A DNA stretch of 36,907 nucleotides from Tsukamurella pseudospumae (lineage in GTDB: Bacteria; Actinomycetota; Actinomycetes; Mycobacteriales; Mycobacteriaceae), in assembly GCF_001575205.1 (NCBI RefSeq), contig NZ_LSRE01000021.1, forward strand, positions 1 to 36,907, in the 5' to 3' direction. Shown in pieces: positions 1 to 7,253 of the stretch. Under the pieces are notes generated by a model. It saw nothing but the letters and a program-made list of their open reading frames with translations, was not told where the DNA came from and did not search any database. Each line of letters starts with the position of its first letter. The stretch's first letter is position 1. A program made the translations under genes and the position numbers.

Positions 1-119
1 ACCGCCTCCTTGAGCCACCGGTAGTAGGGCTGTCTGGCGAGCTTGAGTACCCGGCACGTCACCGCCACGGGGATTCCGTCGGCGGCGAGCTCCTTCACGA
101 GCGGGTAGAACCTTTTCCC
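1..119 (-). CDS. IS3-family transposase OrfB, N-terminal fragment (cut by window edge)
   Basis: In the -1 frame relative to OrfA the minus strand reads GKRFYPLVKELAADG and, further on, ARQPYYRWLKEAV, the usual start of an IS3-family OrfB. OrfB carries the DDE integrase domain, which would lie beyond position 1. It is entered from OrfA by a -1 frameshift at the run gggaaaagg (111-119 read in reverse). Only about 39 residues are present, so intactness cannot be judged. Confidence 0.75.
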
Positions 120-412
120 GGCAGGTTCGCCTGCGACAGATACGCCGCCGCCCGTCGCAGGACCTCATTCTCCTGCTCCAACAACCGGATTCGCTTGTTG
201 GCCTCCCGCAACTCCGCCGACTGCCCGCTCGTCATTCCGGGCTTGTTGCCGTCATCGACGTCGGCGCGACGCAACCACTTCTGCAACGTCATCTCATGGA
301 TCCCGAAGTCCTTCGCGATCTGCGCGAGCGTCACACCGCTCTCACGATCCCGGGCAACCCGGACCACATCGTCACGGAACTCCTGCGGATAAGGCTTAGG
401 CACGATGGCCAT
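95..412 (-). CDS. IS3-family transposase OrfA
   Basis: This 105-residue protein is the DNA-binding subunit of an IS3-family element. Residues about 6-50 form an HTH_8/transposase_8 domain (YPQEFRDDVVRVARD, then TLAQIAKDFGIHEMTLQKWL), followed by a coiled-coil leucine zipper (AELREANKRIRLLEQENEVLRRA) used in dimerisation. The ATG at 412 is preceded by GGAAGGAT. The C-terminus overlaps OrfB, and an A-rich slippery run at 111-119 would give the OrfAB fusion transposase by -1 frameshifting, as is known for this family. Downstream OrfB leaves the window. Confidence 0.88.
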   Translation of the reverse strand: MAIVPKPYPQEFRDDVVRVARDRESGVTLAQIAKDFGIHEMTLQKWLRRADVDDGNKPGMTSGQSAELREANKRIRLLEQENEVLRRAAAYLSQANLPGKGSTRS

Positions 413-767
413 CCTTCCAGGCCCACCCTCCCGGGCAAGCCAGATCAGATGTCACCTACCCGTGCACCAGTCCCGTGCGTGTTCGAACTGACGGGTTTGT
501 AGCGTTCCGTAGGAGATCGTCGGGGATGGCTCGGCATGGCTTCCTGCCGCTGGCGGCCGACGTGCTGGCTTGAAGAGGGTTATGTCCTCCTCGGCGGTCT
601 CCGATCACCTACTTGGCTCAACACAGGAACGTCTTCATCGTCGTATCGGATGCCGGTGCGGTGGTGGTGGGCTGGAAGTCGGAATGCCGGTGGTGGTTAC
701 CCCAATAGTGTTGTCCGCGTGAGTATGGCGGTCGTCGGCCGGGCCGCTGGGAGAGGCTTGGTGTTTG
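413..767. other. Non-coding stretch between IS3 and IS110; possible IS110 left end / bridge-RNA region
   Basis: I see no convincing gene here. The left part must hold the IS3 end upstream of orfA. The right part is the leader of the IS110 transposase. IS110-group elements encode a structured bridge RNA upstream of the transposase gene, so a counterpart is expected at about 560-760. The segment contains a partly repeated stretch, with atgccggtg at 650-658 and 684-692, but I cannot draw the target and donor loops or fix the IS ends by eye. Confidence 0.3.
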
Positions 768-1796
768 ATGATCGTCATTGGTGTGGATCCGCATAAGTCG
801 ACGCATACGGCGACAGCGGTCGATTCGGGAACGAACAAGGATCTGGGGTCGTTGCGGATCTCCGCCGATCTGAACTCCTATCGCGAGTTGGTCAAGTGGG
901 CGGGGCAATGGCCGGAGCGGATCTGGGCGGTGGAGAACGCTTCCGGGTTGGGGCATCACCTGACGCAGTGGCTCGTGAGCCAAGCGGAGGCGGTGGTGGA
1001 TGTGCCGGCGACCGCGACGGCGCGGGTGCGGGAGCTCTCCCGAGGTGGGCGCCGAATCGACCTGGTCCGGCACAAGGGCCGGCTGACGAACCAGCTGCAC
1101 GCACTCCTGCGCGAGCTGCTGCCAGGCGGCCTCGATCGCGCGTTCACGACGGAGGAGGCCTCGGATGCGCTCCGCAGGCTGACGCCGGCGTCCGGCGCGG
1201 ATGCAATGCGCAAGGAGGTGGGGCTAGCAATCATCGGAGATCTGCGCAGGCTGCGCTTTCAGATCGATGACATCACCACCCGCATCGAGGTTGAGCTGAA
1301 GGCCTCGGGGACGAGCCTGTTGGAGATCGAGGGCGTCGGGACGATCACAGCGTGCCGGATCCTCTCCCGCACAGGCGACCCGGCCCGATTTCGGGATCAG
1401 TCCGCATTCGCCTCCTACGCCGGGACCGCGCCGATCGAGGTGGCCAGCGCCGACAAGCAACGACACCGCCTCTCCCGCGAGGGCGACAGGTCCTTGAACG
1501 CGGCCATCTACATCGTCGCCGTCACGCAAGCCCGCATGGCGGGCAGCGCCGGCAATGTCTACTATCGGCGGAAGCTAGACGAAGGTAAGACTTCCCGCGA
1601 GGCGATCCGATGCTTGAAGCGACAGATCGCGAAACGCTTGTGGCGCAAAATGATCAGCGATGCGGGAGAGGCCGCAGATGGATCTCGTAGCGTGTGCGTG
1701 CTGGTCGGTGCGGCCGGTGAGATCGCCAGCTTGAGCGACCGAGCGGCGCAGCGTTCGGAGATCGACCTGCGATCGACAACGTTTGTTCGCGACTAA
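768..1796 (+). pseudogene. IS110-family transposase, probably inactive (lost DxxD motif)
   Basis: The 342-residue frame begins MIVIGVDPHKST, typical of the IS110 RuvC-like DEDD domain, with D7 and E56 (WAVENASG) as the first two catalytic acids. The C-terminal Tnp_20 domain is complete: IEGVGTITACRI, then SAFASYAGTAPIE and a serine in RHRLSREGDRSLN where IS110 proteins have their nucleophile. Between ARVRELSRGG and LTNQLHALLRELLPGG, family members normally have some 40 extra residues holding the KTDxxDA motif with the last two acids; here they are absent without a frame break. The ATG at 768 is chosen over a TTG at 765. The element sits convergent with the flavoprotein gene. Calling it inactive is inference from the missing motif. 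Confidence 0.65.
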
Positions 1797-1839
1797 ACGG
1801 GACTCTACGACTTGTTCGATTTGGCCGCGCAGTCCGCTG

Positions 1840-3000
1840 TCATTCCCAGTAGGCGCGCCAGTCGAGTTCTTCGCGAATCTTTTCTTGGTGCAGCTGGTGA
1901 GATGCGGGTGTGAGCGCGACGTCGGGGTGTGGTTCGGCGAAGAAGTTGCCCTGGCCCCGGGCTGATTCGTGGGATCCGGTATCGATGTAGCAGTAGCCTT
2001 GCCCTGATAGAGACGCTGGGGATTCGGCGAGCCCGAGGTAGTGCAGTACGTTTCGGGCCACGGCGGCGGCGCCGTTCTTGGCGAAGATGGCGGCCTTGGG
2101 GAGGGGCCTGTTCGTGGGGGAGGTGACTGCGGAGAGGTCGCCGATCGCCCATACGCCGCGGTGTTCGGTGAGCACTGAAGCCCGGTCGACCGGAATCCAT
2201 CCCGGTGTGTCCAGGGTCAGCGCGGGTTCGTGCGGCGGGACGAAGATCAGCAGGTCGAAGGTGACTTGCTCGCCGTTGGTGAAGTGCACGGTCTTGGTCT
2301 GATGATCTACTCGCTCGACCTGGTATCGCGGATGCAGGTCGATTCCCGAGGCTCTGACGCGCTCTGCGAGCTCCAATCCGACGTCGGGTCCGGCGGAGGG
2401 CATTGGCTGCGGTTCCGGGGTGTACACAGCGATATCTGTCTTGTCCCGCACGCCGCGTTCGGCCAGGAGATCTGCCGCGAGAAAGGCGCCCTCGTAGGGG
2501 GCGACGGGGCAGCGGAATGGCATCGATGCGACGAGGAAGACCAGTCGGCCGCCCGGGAACGCGGTCAGAGCGCGGTGGGCACGTGCGGCATCGGCGGTGG
2601 CGTAATAGTGCACGGCGACGCCTGCGTCGGCCGCCGCTAGGAGACCGGGCACTCGATGCGTCGCATTGCGGGCACCCAGCGCGAGTACGAGCGCATCGAA
2701 GTCCACGCGCTCGCCGTCGTCGAGGATGACGGTGCTGTTGGCGGCGTCGACACTGGAGATAGTGCTGCGCACCGTGCGAATTCCGGCGAGGTTCTTCTCA
2801 GACGGTCGGATGGGAACGCTCGCTGGCGTGCGCCAGCCTCGCATCACCCACGGCAGGGTGAAGCCAAGGTAGTGCTCGAAGTTCTCGTCGATCAAGGTGA
2901 TGTCTGTGTTGTCGAGGGGAGTGCCGGATTCGCGCAACTCTTTGATCACGCTGAGTCCGCCGATTCCGGCGCCGGCGATGACGATCTTTTTGGCAGTCAT
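1840..3000 (-). CDS. SQR-like FAD/NAD(P)-dependent oxidoreductase
   Basis: A 386-residue flavoprotein of the sulfide:quinone oxidoreductase / flavocytochrome c sulfide dehydrogenase type. The FAD-binding Rossmann motif GAGIGGLS is at residues 10-17, a second nucleotide-binding region lies at about 150-190, and the FAD-contact motif WAIGDLS at 284-290 is followed by KAAIFAKNGA. Two cysteines, C164 (FRCPVAPYEG) and C337 (GYCYIDTG), match the positions of the two redox cysteines that SQRs need for polysulfide chemistry. SQR oxidises sulfide to zero-valent sulfur and passes electrons to quinone. It is the last gene of the leftward set and lies 20 bp from the dsbA-like gene. Other pyridine-nucleotide disulfide oxidoreductases remain possible. 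The ATG at 3000 has GGAG upstream. Confidence 0.72.
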   Translation of the reverse strand: MTAKKIVIAGAGIGGLSVIKELRESGTPLDNTDITLIDENFEHYLGFTLPWVMRGWRTPASVPIRPSEKNLAGIRTVRSTISSVDAANSTVILDDGERVDFDALVLALGARNATHRVPGLLAAADAGVAVHYYATADAARAHRALTAFPGGRLVFLVASMPFRCPVAPYEGAFLAADLLAERGVRDKTDIAVYTPEPQPMPSAGPDVGLELAERVRASGIDLHPRYQVERVDHQTKTVHFTNGEQVTFDLLIFVPPHEPALTLDTPGWIPVDRASVLTEHRGVWAIGDLSAVTSPTNRPLPKAAIFAKNGAAAVARNVLHYLGLAESPASLSGQGYCYIDTGSHESARGQGNFFAEPHPDVALTPASHQLHQEKIREELDWRAYWE

Positions 3001-3020
3001 GGTCTCGATTTGCTCCGTTC

Positions 3021-3635
3021 TCAGAGGTGGCTGTTACTGGGGTGTGGAAACCGTTGTATGGATGCGAAGGTCTTGACGGTGGAGAGTGTTTCGAGAGCGG
3101 TGAGAAGATCGTGTGCGTTGGTGGGGGCAGGTATCGCGGTGAGCACGGGGCCGTGGAAGACGGTCTCGCCGATCCCGATTAGGGGGCTTCCTGCGCTTTC
3201 GCCCGCGGCTTCTTGACTGAGCGTATGTGCATCGCGCACCGCGGCGTCGAGGGTCGGGTCGTCGATGCTCGAGATGTGGTGTGCGGGCAGTTCGAGCTCG
3301 AGTAGCATTTCGCACACTGACTGACCGTCGATCGTGGCGCCGTCTCGGTGGTACTGGTCGCTGAATGTTCGCAGGGCTTGCCACATCCGCTCGCTGTCTA
3401 GTGCGCGCTCCAGCGAGGCGAACAGTCTGCCCGCCGCTCGGGAATCCTGCATCCGCTTGCGGGCACGTTCGGGCAGTTCGCGTCCCTCGTTGAGGAGCGC
3501 CAAACTCATCAGCTTCCACTGCAGTTCGTTGGGATTGTCGACAGTGGCTAGCAGCCACTGTGCGGTGGTCCACGAATACGGGCACACCGGGTCCAGCCAG
3601 ATCGTGAATGCGCGCCGTTGGTTCACTTGGTTCAC
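3021..3635 (-). CDS. DsbA-family oxidoreductase, Rv2466c-like, with CPYS active site
   Basis: This 204-residue protein has a thioredoxin-fold DsbA layout: an N-terminal strand ending WLDPVCPYSW (C18, S21), a helical insertion, and the segment GSPLIGIGETVFHGPVL carrying the cis-proline. The order and spacing match the mycobacterial mycothiol-dependent reductase Rv2466c, which has CPWC and uses mycothiol for reduction. Here the second active-site cysteine is serine, so a monothiol mechanism (glutaredoxin- or S-transferase-like) is more likely than disulfide exchange; that is inference. The start is a GTG at 3635 preceded by AAGGAT. It sits between the DUF2892 and SQR-like genes in the same direction. 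Confidence 0.75.
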   Translation of the reverse strand: MNQVNQRRAFTIWLDPVCPYSWTTAQWLLATVDNPNELQWKLMSLALLNEGRELPERARKRMQDSRAAGRLFASLERALDSERMWQALRTFSDQYHRDGATIDGQSVCEMLLELELPAHHISSIDDPTLDAAVRDAHTLSQEAAGESAGSPLIGIGETVFHGPVLTAIPAPTNAHDLLTALETLSTVKTFASIQRFPHPSNSHL

Positions 3636-3705
3636 TCGTAGATCCTTGAGTCGTTTTCCACTGGATTGATCGCTGATCGCATCAAGTCCGCCCGTAGCGG
3701 CTTAC

Positions 3706-3915
3706 CTAGAACGCCCTTCCCGATTGCAGTCCCATCTTCTTGAGCAGTTCGGCGGCGGGGCAAAGTCCGGTGATGCTTGATTGGATCAGGTTTAGTGACA
3801 CGAACCCCGGAAGGAGGAGCCACCAAGGTGAGACAGTGATGCTGAGGGCCACTCCGGTGAGGTTCAGTGTTCCGGCGAGGAGCAGGACTGCTTGGTCGAT
3901 GTTGGGTTTGTGCAT
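3706..3915 (-). CDS. DUF2892 inner-membrane protein (YgaP-type transmembrane module)
   Basis: A 69-residue protein starting MHKPNIDQ, with two hydrophobic segments (AVLLLAGTLNLTGVALSI and WWLLLPGFVSLNLIQSSI) followed by GLCPAAELLKKMGL. This is the signature of the DUF2892 family, which occurs alone or fused to rhodanese as in E. coli YgaP. The cysteine just after the second helix is conserved in the family. Members often sit beside rhodaneses, SQRs and persulfide dioxygenases, and this context fits a sulfur-handling role. A longer frame from 4113 exists but its extra N-terminal part overlaps the Cys-rich gene and looks non-coding, so I use the internal ATG at 3915. Confidence 0.75.
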   Translation of the reverse strand: MHKPNIDQAVLLLAGTLNLTGVALSITVSPWWLLLPGFVSLNLIQSSITGLCPAAELLKKMGLQSGRAF

Positions 3916-3959
3916 GCGGTGGGATCGTTTCGTGTCGTCGATGTGGTTGGGCGCGTGAA

Positions 3960-4115
3960 CTAGAACCAGCGGCGTTTCGGGCGCGTGGTTGCGGGGTCGG
4001 AGTGGCCGGGGCACCAGTTTTCGGGTGGGACAGTGCGTCGGACGGCTTCGATGTGGCTGCCGCAGCCGGCCCAGGTGGTTTTGTCGCAGGTGCGGCAGCG
4101 GGTGGCGTGGCACAT
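3960..4115 (-). CDS. 51-residue Cys-rich (zinc-ribbon-like) protein
   Basis: A short frame begins MCHATRCRTCDKTTWAGCG and continues to a C-terminal NWCPGH, giving cysteines at 2, 7, 10, 18 and 35 and histidines at 3 and 21. The pattern CRTCxKTTWxGCGxH...WCPGH recurs in small actinobacterial proteins of unknown function and suggests a metal site. The ATG at 4115 has AGGAG 10 bp upstream, inside the end of the AhpD-like gene, so translation is probably coupled. It was recognised by reading the strand rather than from length, and its function is unknown. Confidence 0.65.
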   Translation of the reverse strand: MCHATRCRTCDKTTWAGCGSHIEAVRRTVPPENWCPGHSDPATTRPKRRWF

Positions 4116-4128
4116 GGTGGTGTCGCTC

Positions 4129-4524
4129 CTAGCGGGGTGCGTTGTCGGGGTTGGTGAATCCGCGGAAGACGTCGTAGGCGCGGGCTCCGTGGATAGTGGC
4201 GGGGCCGCCGTGCATGAGGAAGGTCACGCCGATCGCTTCGGCGGCTTCTTGGTTCGTTGCGCCGGCGCGGGCTGCGGCTTGGCCGTGCGATGCGATGCAG
4301 CCGTCGCATCCTTCGACGACTCCGATGGCGAAGGCGATGAGTTCTTTGGTCTTGCGGTCGAGTGCGCCGTCCGCGAACGCCGCTGTACTCAGTTCGCCGA
4401 AGCCGGCGTAGACGTCGGGGATCGCTTTGCGCAGGTCCCGATGCTGCGGTTGTAGTCGCCGCAGGGTGGCCGCTCCTGATTCGGTGGAGTGATCGAGTGC
4501 TGTGGTTTCGGACTTGTCGGTCAT
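4129..4524 (-). CDS. Carboxymuconolactone decarboxylase-family protein (AhpD-like)
   Basis: A 131-residue all-helical protein of the CMD/AhpD family. The redox motif E71-x-C73-D-G-C76-x3-H80 (EGCDGCIASH) is the AhpD pattern in which the two cysteines form a disulfide and the Glu and His activate them. The region after it (AAARAGATNQEAAEAIGV) is the usual family helix. AhpD proteins recycle peroxiredoxins or act as alkyl-hydroperoxide or thiol reductases. Here the gene follows the MMPL gene by 38 bp and precedes the Cys-rich gene, so it belongs to the same leftward unit. The actual electron partner cannot be seen. The ATG at 4524 is followed by a polar, poorly conserved N-terminus. Confidence 0.85.
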   Translation of the reverse strand: MTDKSETTALDHSTESGAATLRRLQPQHRDLRKAIPDVYAGFGELSTAAFADGALDRKTKELIAFAIGVVEGCDGCIASHGQAAARAGATNQEAAEAIGVTFLMHGGPATIHGARAYDVFRGFTNPDNAPR

Positions 4525-4562
4525 GTTGGTGCTCCTGTTTCAGGGGTTAGTTGTTTCGGGGG

Positions 4563-6728
4563 TTAGTCGTGGGCGAAGCTGATGTTCGGCAGTATCCGGG
4601 CGAGCCATGTGGGGCAGGCCCATGCTGCGCGTCCTGCCAGGCGTAGTGCGACGGGGAGCAGGATCAGCCGGATGAGGAAGGTGTCGAGGAGAACGGCGAC
4701 GCCGAGGATGACGCCCATCTCCTTCGGGGGCAGTGGGCCGGACAGGGCGAAGGTGAAGAAGACGGCGACCATGACGCCGCCGGCGGCGAAGATGACGCGA
4801 CCGGAGTGGGCGACGGCTCCGATCATCGCTTCTTTCGGGTCACCGGAGCGTTCCCAGTGCTCCTTGGCGGACGAGAGCAGGAACACGGTGTAGTCCATAG
4901 CGATCGCGAAGATCATCGCGAAGAAGAACACCGGCGCCCATGCATCGAGGAAGCCCTGCGGTTCGAAGCCGAACAGGTTCGCGCCGATACCGTCCTGGAA
5001 CACCAGGCGGGCCACACCGAACGCCGCTGCGGTGGACAGCAAGCTCACCACGGTGCCGATCAGGGCGATCAACGGTGCACGCAGCGCGACCAGCAGCAGC
5101 GCGAAGCCCAATAGGAGGACCACAGCGATCACTATCGGGGTGGAGGTGTCGAGTTGCGTCTTCAGGTCGAGATTCTCCACAGCGGCGCCGCCGACCAGGG
5201 TGCCGTCTGGAAGGTCGGAGCGGAGCCGGTCGACTGTCGCGCTCAGGCTTGGGTCGGAGGGGTCGAGCTTCGGGATCGCGGCGATCAGCGACAAGCCGCT
5301 GTCGTCGGTTGCGGCGACGGGCGGCATCGCGCCGGCGATTCCCGCATCAGCGGCCAGCACCTGCTGCGCCTGCGAGGCGGCGGAGGACGGGGTGATGATC
5401 TGCAGTGTTCCCGGAGCGCCGGGGCCGAAGGCCTGCTTGACCTGGTCGTAGCCGACTCGCGCGTTGGCATCGGACGGTAGCACTGCGATCGATGGCATCG
5501 CGGTCTTCAGTCCCGCCAGGGGGATCGACAGCGCGATCAGGATCGCCAACGCAGCGGCGCCCCACGCGAACGGGCGCTTCCACAAACGCTGCCCCCATCG
5601 CTCGAAGGCTGGTGAGCGGTGCTCACCGACTCGGGCCCACGGCAACGCCAGCGCGTTGATCCGTTTGTCGAGCTTGACTAGCACCAGCGGCAGCAGTGTC
5701 AGCGTTGCGGCGAGGACGAACACGACAGAGAGCATGATCCCGCCAGCCATTGACCGGAAGGACGGTGACGGCACGAGCATCACTGCGGACAGGGATATCA
5801 GTACGGTCGCCCCGGACAGCAGCACCGCCTTACCGGCGGTGTCCATGGTCTGCGCGATCGCCTCCCGTGGCGACACACCGTGCCCGAAGCGTGCCGCCCG
5901 GTACCGCACCACAAGGAACAACGCGTAGTCGATCCCCAGCGCGAGGGAGAACATCATCGCGAAGTTCATCGCCCAGATCGACACGGGCACGATCTCATTG
6001 ATCAGGACCAGCGCACCGGCCGAGGCAACCAGCCCGGCTAACGTGAGCAGCAGCGGCAGGCCTGCGGCGACCAGGGTGCCGAAGGCGATCACCAGGATTG
6101 CGAGGGTCACGGGCCACGACAGCATCTCCGAGGTGAGCATCGCCTCCAGGTTCGCCGCGTTGAAGTCCGACCACAGCACCGACGAGCCGGTCGGATTCAC
6201 CGACACCGCATCCGTCGAGAGCGCACTGAGCGGTCCCTTGAGATCGGTCGCCGCCCGGACCATCTCGTTCGTATCGGCTCCGGCGCTGGCGAGGACGATC
6301 GCCGTCTTACCATCGGCGCTCAAAGTTGCGCCCGGCTGTGGCGCCACAACCTGCGCGATCCGCGGATCCGCCTTCAGCTCCGAGGCCACCCGCTCGAGGA
6401 TCTGAGGTCCTTGACCTTCGGTCAATGGTGCGGTGTCGCTGTGCACGACCACCTGGATTGCGTGACTGGCGTTGCCACCGAAATGTTGCTGCGCCAGCTC
6501 CCGCACCTGCACCGACTGCGAACCGTCGGCCTGCCAGCCCGCGCCGGAGAGATTCTTCTCCACAAACGGCGCGAAGATCCCCAGCCCCACCACCAACAGC
6601 ACCCATACCGCCGTGATGCCCCGGCCATGCTCGCTGACCCATACGCCAACGCGTCCCAGCGCGCCGGTCGATTGCGACCTCGTCGCACCGGGCGCCAATT
6701 TCGGCGCATCTCCGACTGTCTCTGCCAT
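4563..6728 (-). CDS. MMPL-family transporter
   Basis: A 721-residue RND-type membrane protein of the MmpL family. A first transmembrane helix (about 33-53) is followed by a periplasmic domain, then a bundle of helices with GIDYALFLVVRYR at about 265. The second half repeats this, with AMDYTVFLL at about 610. The paired Asp-Tyr dipeptides are the proton-relay residues of MmpL transporters. MmpL proteins export lipids, siderophores or toxic compounds. This one is the short form without the large cytoplasmic tail. As first gene of the leftward unit, its start lies 16 bp from a CsoR-type operator, so it is probably repressed by the product of the gene at 7250. The substrate is unknown; a thiol-reactive or sulfur-containing compound is only a guess. 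GAGGAG precedes the ATG. Confidence 0.88.
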   Translation of the reverse strand: MAETVGDAPKLAPGATRSQSTGALGRVGVWVSEHGRGITAVWVLLVVGLGIFAPFVEKNLSGAGWQADGSQSVQVRELAQQHFGGNASHAIQVVVHSDTAPLTEGQGPQILERVASELKADPRIAQVVAPQPGATLSADGKTAIVLASAGADTNEMVRAATDLKGPLSALSTDAVSVNPTGSSVLWSDFNAANLEAMLTSEMLSWPVTLAILVIAFGTLVAAGLPLLLTLAGLVASAGALVLINEIVPVSIWAMNFAMMFSLALGIDYALFLVVRYRAARFGHGVSPREAIAQTMDTAGKAVLLSGATVLISLSAVMLVPSPSFRSMAGGIMLSVVFVLAATLTLLPLVLVKLDKRINALALPWARVGEHRSPAFERWGQRLWKRPFAWGAAALAILIALSIPLAGLKTAMPSIAVLPSDANARVGYDQVKQAFGPGAPGTLQIITPSSAASQAQQVLAADAGIAGAMPPVAATDDSGLSLIAAIPKLDPSDPSLSATVDRLRSDLPDGTLVGGAAVENLDLKTQLDTSTPIVIAVVLLLGFALLLVALRAPLIALIGTVVSLLSTAAAFGVARLVFQDGIGANLFGFEPQGFLDAWAPVFFFAMIFAIAMDYTVFLLSSAKEHWERSGDPKEAMIGAVAHSGRVIFAAGGVMVAVFFTFALSGPLPPKEMGVILGVAVLLDTFLIRLILLPVALRLAGRAAWACPTWLARILPNISFAHD

Positions 6729-6743
6729 GCCACAACTCCTCGG

Positions 6744-6761
6744 ATAACCCCCTAGGGGGAT
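6744..6761. promoter_or_regulatory. CsoR/CstR-type operator 1
   Basis: The sequence ataaccccctagggggat is a dyad with a perfect CCCCCTAGGGGG core. G/C-tract inverted repeats flanked by A/T are the known operator type of CsoR-family repressors. It lies 16 bp upstream of the mmpL ATG, where bound repressor would block the leftward promoter. A CsoR-family gene is 0.5 kb away. Confidence 0.75.
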
Positions 6762-6780
6762 GATGGTTGCACCGAAGCTA

Positions 6781-6800
6781 ACATCCCCCTGGGGGGTTAT
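6781..6800. promoter_or_regulatory. CsoR/CstR-type operator 2
   Basis: A second dyad, acatccccctggggggttat, with core CCCCCTGGGGGG, lies about 37 bp from the first centre to centre and near the start of the rightward DUF302-repressor unit. Two similar sites in one divergent promoter suggest that one repressor controls both directions, with self-regulation of the repressor gene. Confidence 0.75.
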
Positions 6801-6848
6801 GCAATACTAGGTGTGCTGGCCCCTCAGGTACTCGAGAAAGATGAGCCC

Positions 6849-7253
6849 ATGAACGAATTCACGATGACCCGGTCACTCCCGACGCCGTACGCGCAGGCCG
6901 TGGCGCAGGTGCGGGAAGGGTTGGCGCGCGTCGGATTCGGGATCCTCACCGAGATCGACATCGCCGCCACCCTCAAGACGAAGCTCGGCGTCGACGTGCC
7001 GGCGAAATTGATCCTCGGCGCATGCCGGCCGCAGCTCGCGCATCAAGCGCTACAGGCAGATCCACGGGTCGCCACCCTGCTGCCCTGCAATGTCGTCGTC
7101 AGCGCAGACGGTGAAGGCTCCGTCGTTGAGATCATGAACCCCGACGTGATGCCGGGATTCACCGGTACCCCCGCTCTCAAGGCTGTCGCTACAGAAGCCC
7201 GGGAGCTCCTCACCGCCATGCTCGACGCACTCACCGACGGCGGTGCCCAGTGA
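6849..7253 (+). CDS. DUF302-domain protein
   Basis: A 134-residue protein of the DUF302 family. It shows the family hallmarks: an N-terminal strand-helix (YAQAVAQVREGLARVGFGIL), then LILGACRPQLAHQAL with a conserved cysteine, and LLPCNVVV with a second cysteine, ending in a helical tail. The biochemical role is unknown. Members are common beside rhodanese, SQR and CsoR-family genes. The ATG at 6849 is preferred because it matches the family length; a GTG at 6813 would add 12 unlikely residues. It overlaps the repressor gene by 4 bp (GTGA), so the two are translationally coupled. Confidence 0.82.
   Translation: MNEFTMTRSLPTPYAQAVAQVREGLARVGFGILTEIDIAATLKTKLGVDVPAKLILGACRPQLAHQALQADPRVATLLPCNVVVSADGEGSVVEIMNPDVMPGFTGTPALKAVATEARELLTAMLDALTDGGAQ

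Noticed and set aside
650-692. Direct repeat atgccggtg considered as an IS terminal repeat.
   Set aside because: Both copies lie inside the IS110 leader and have the same orientation with no matching copy beyond the gene.
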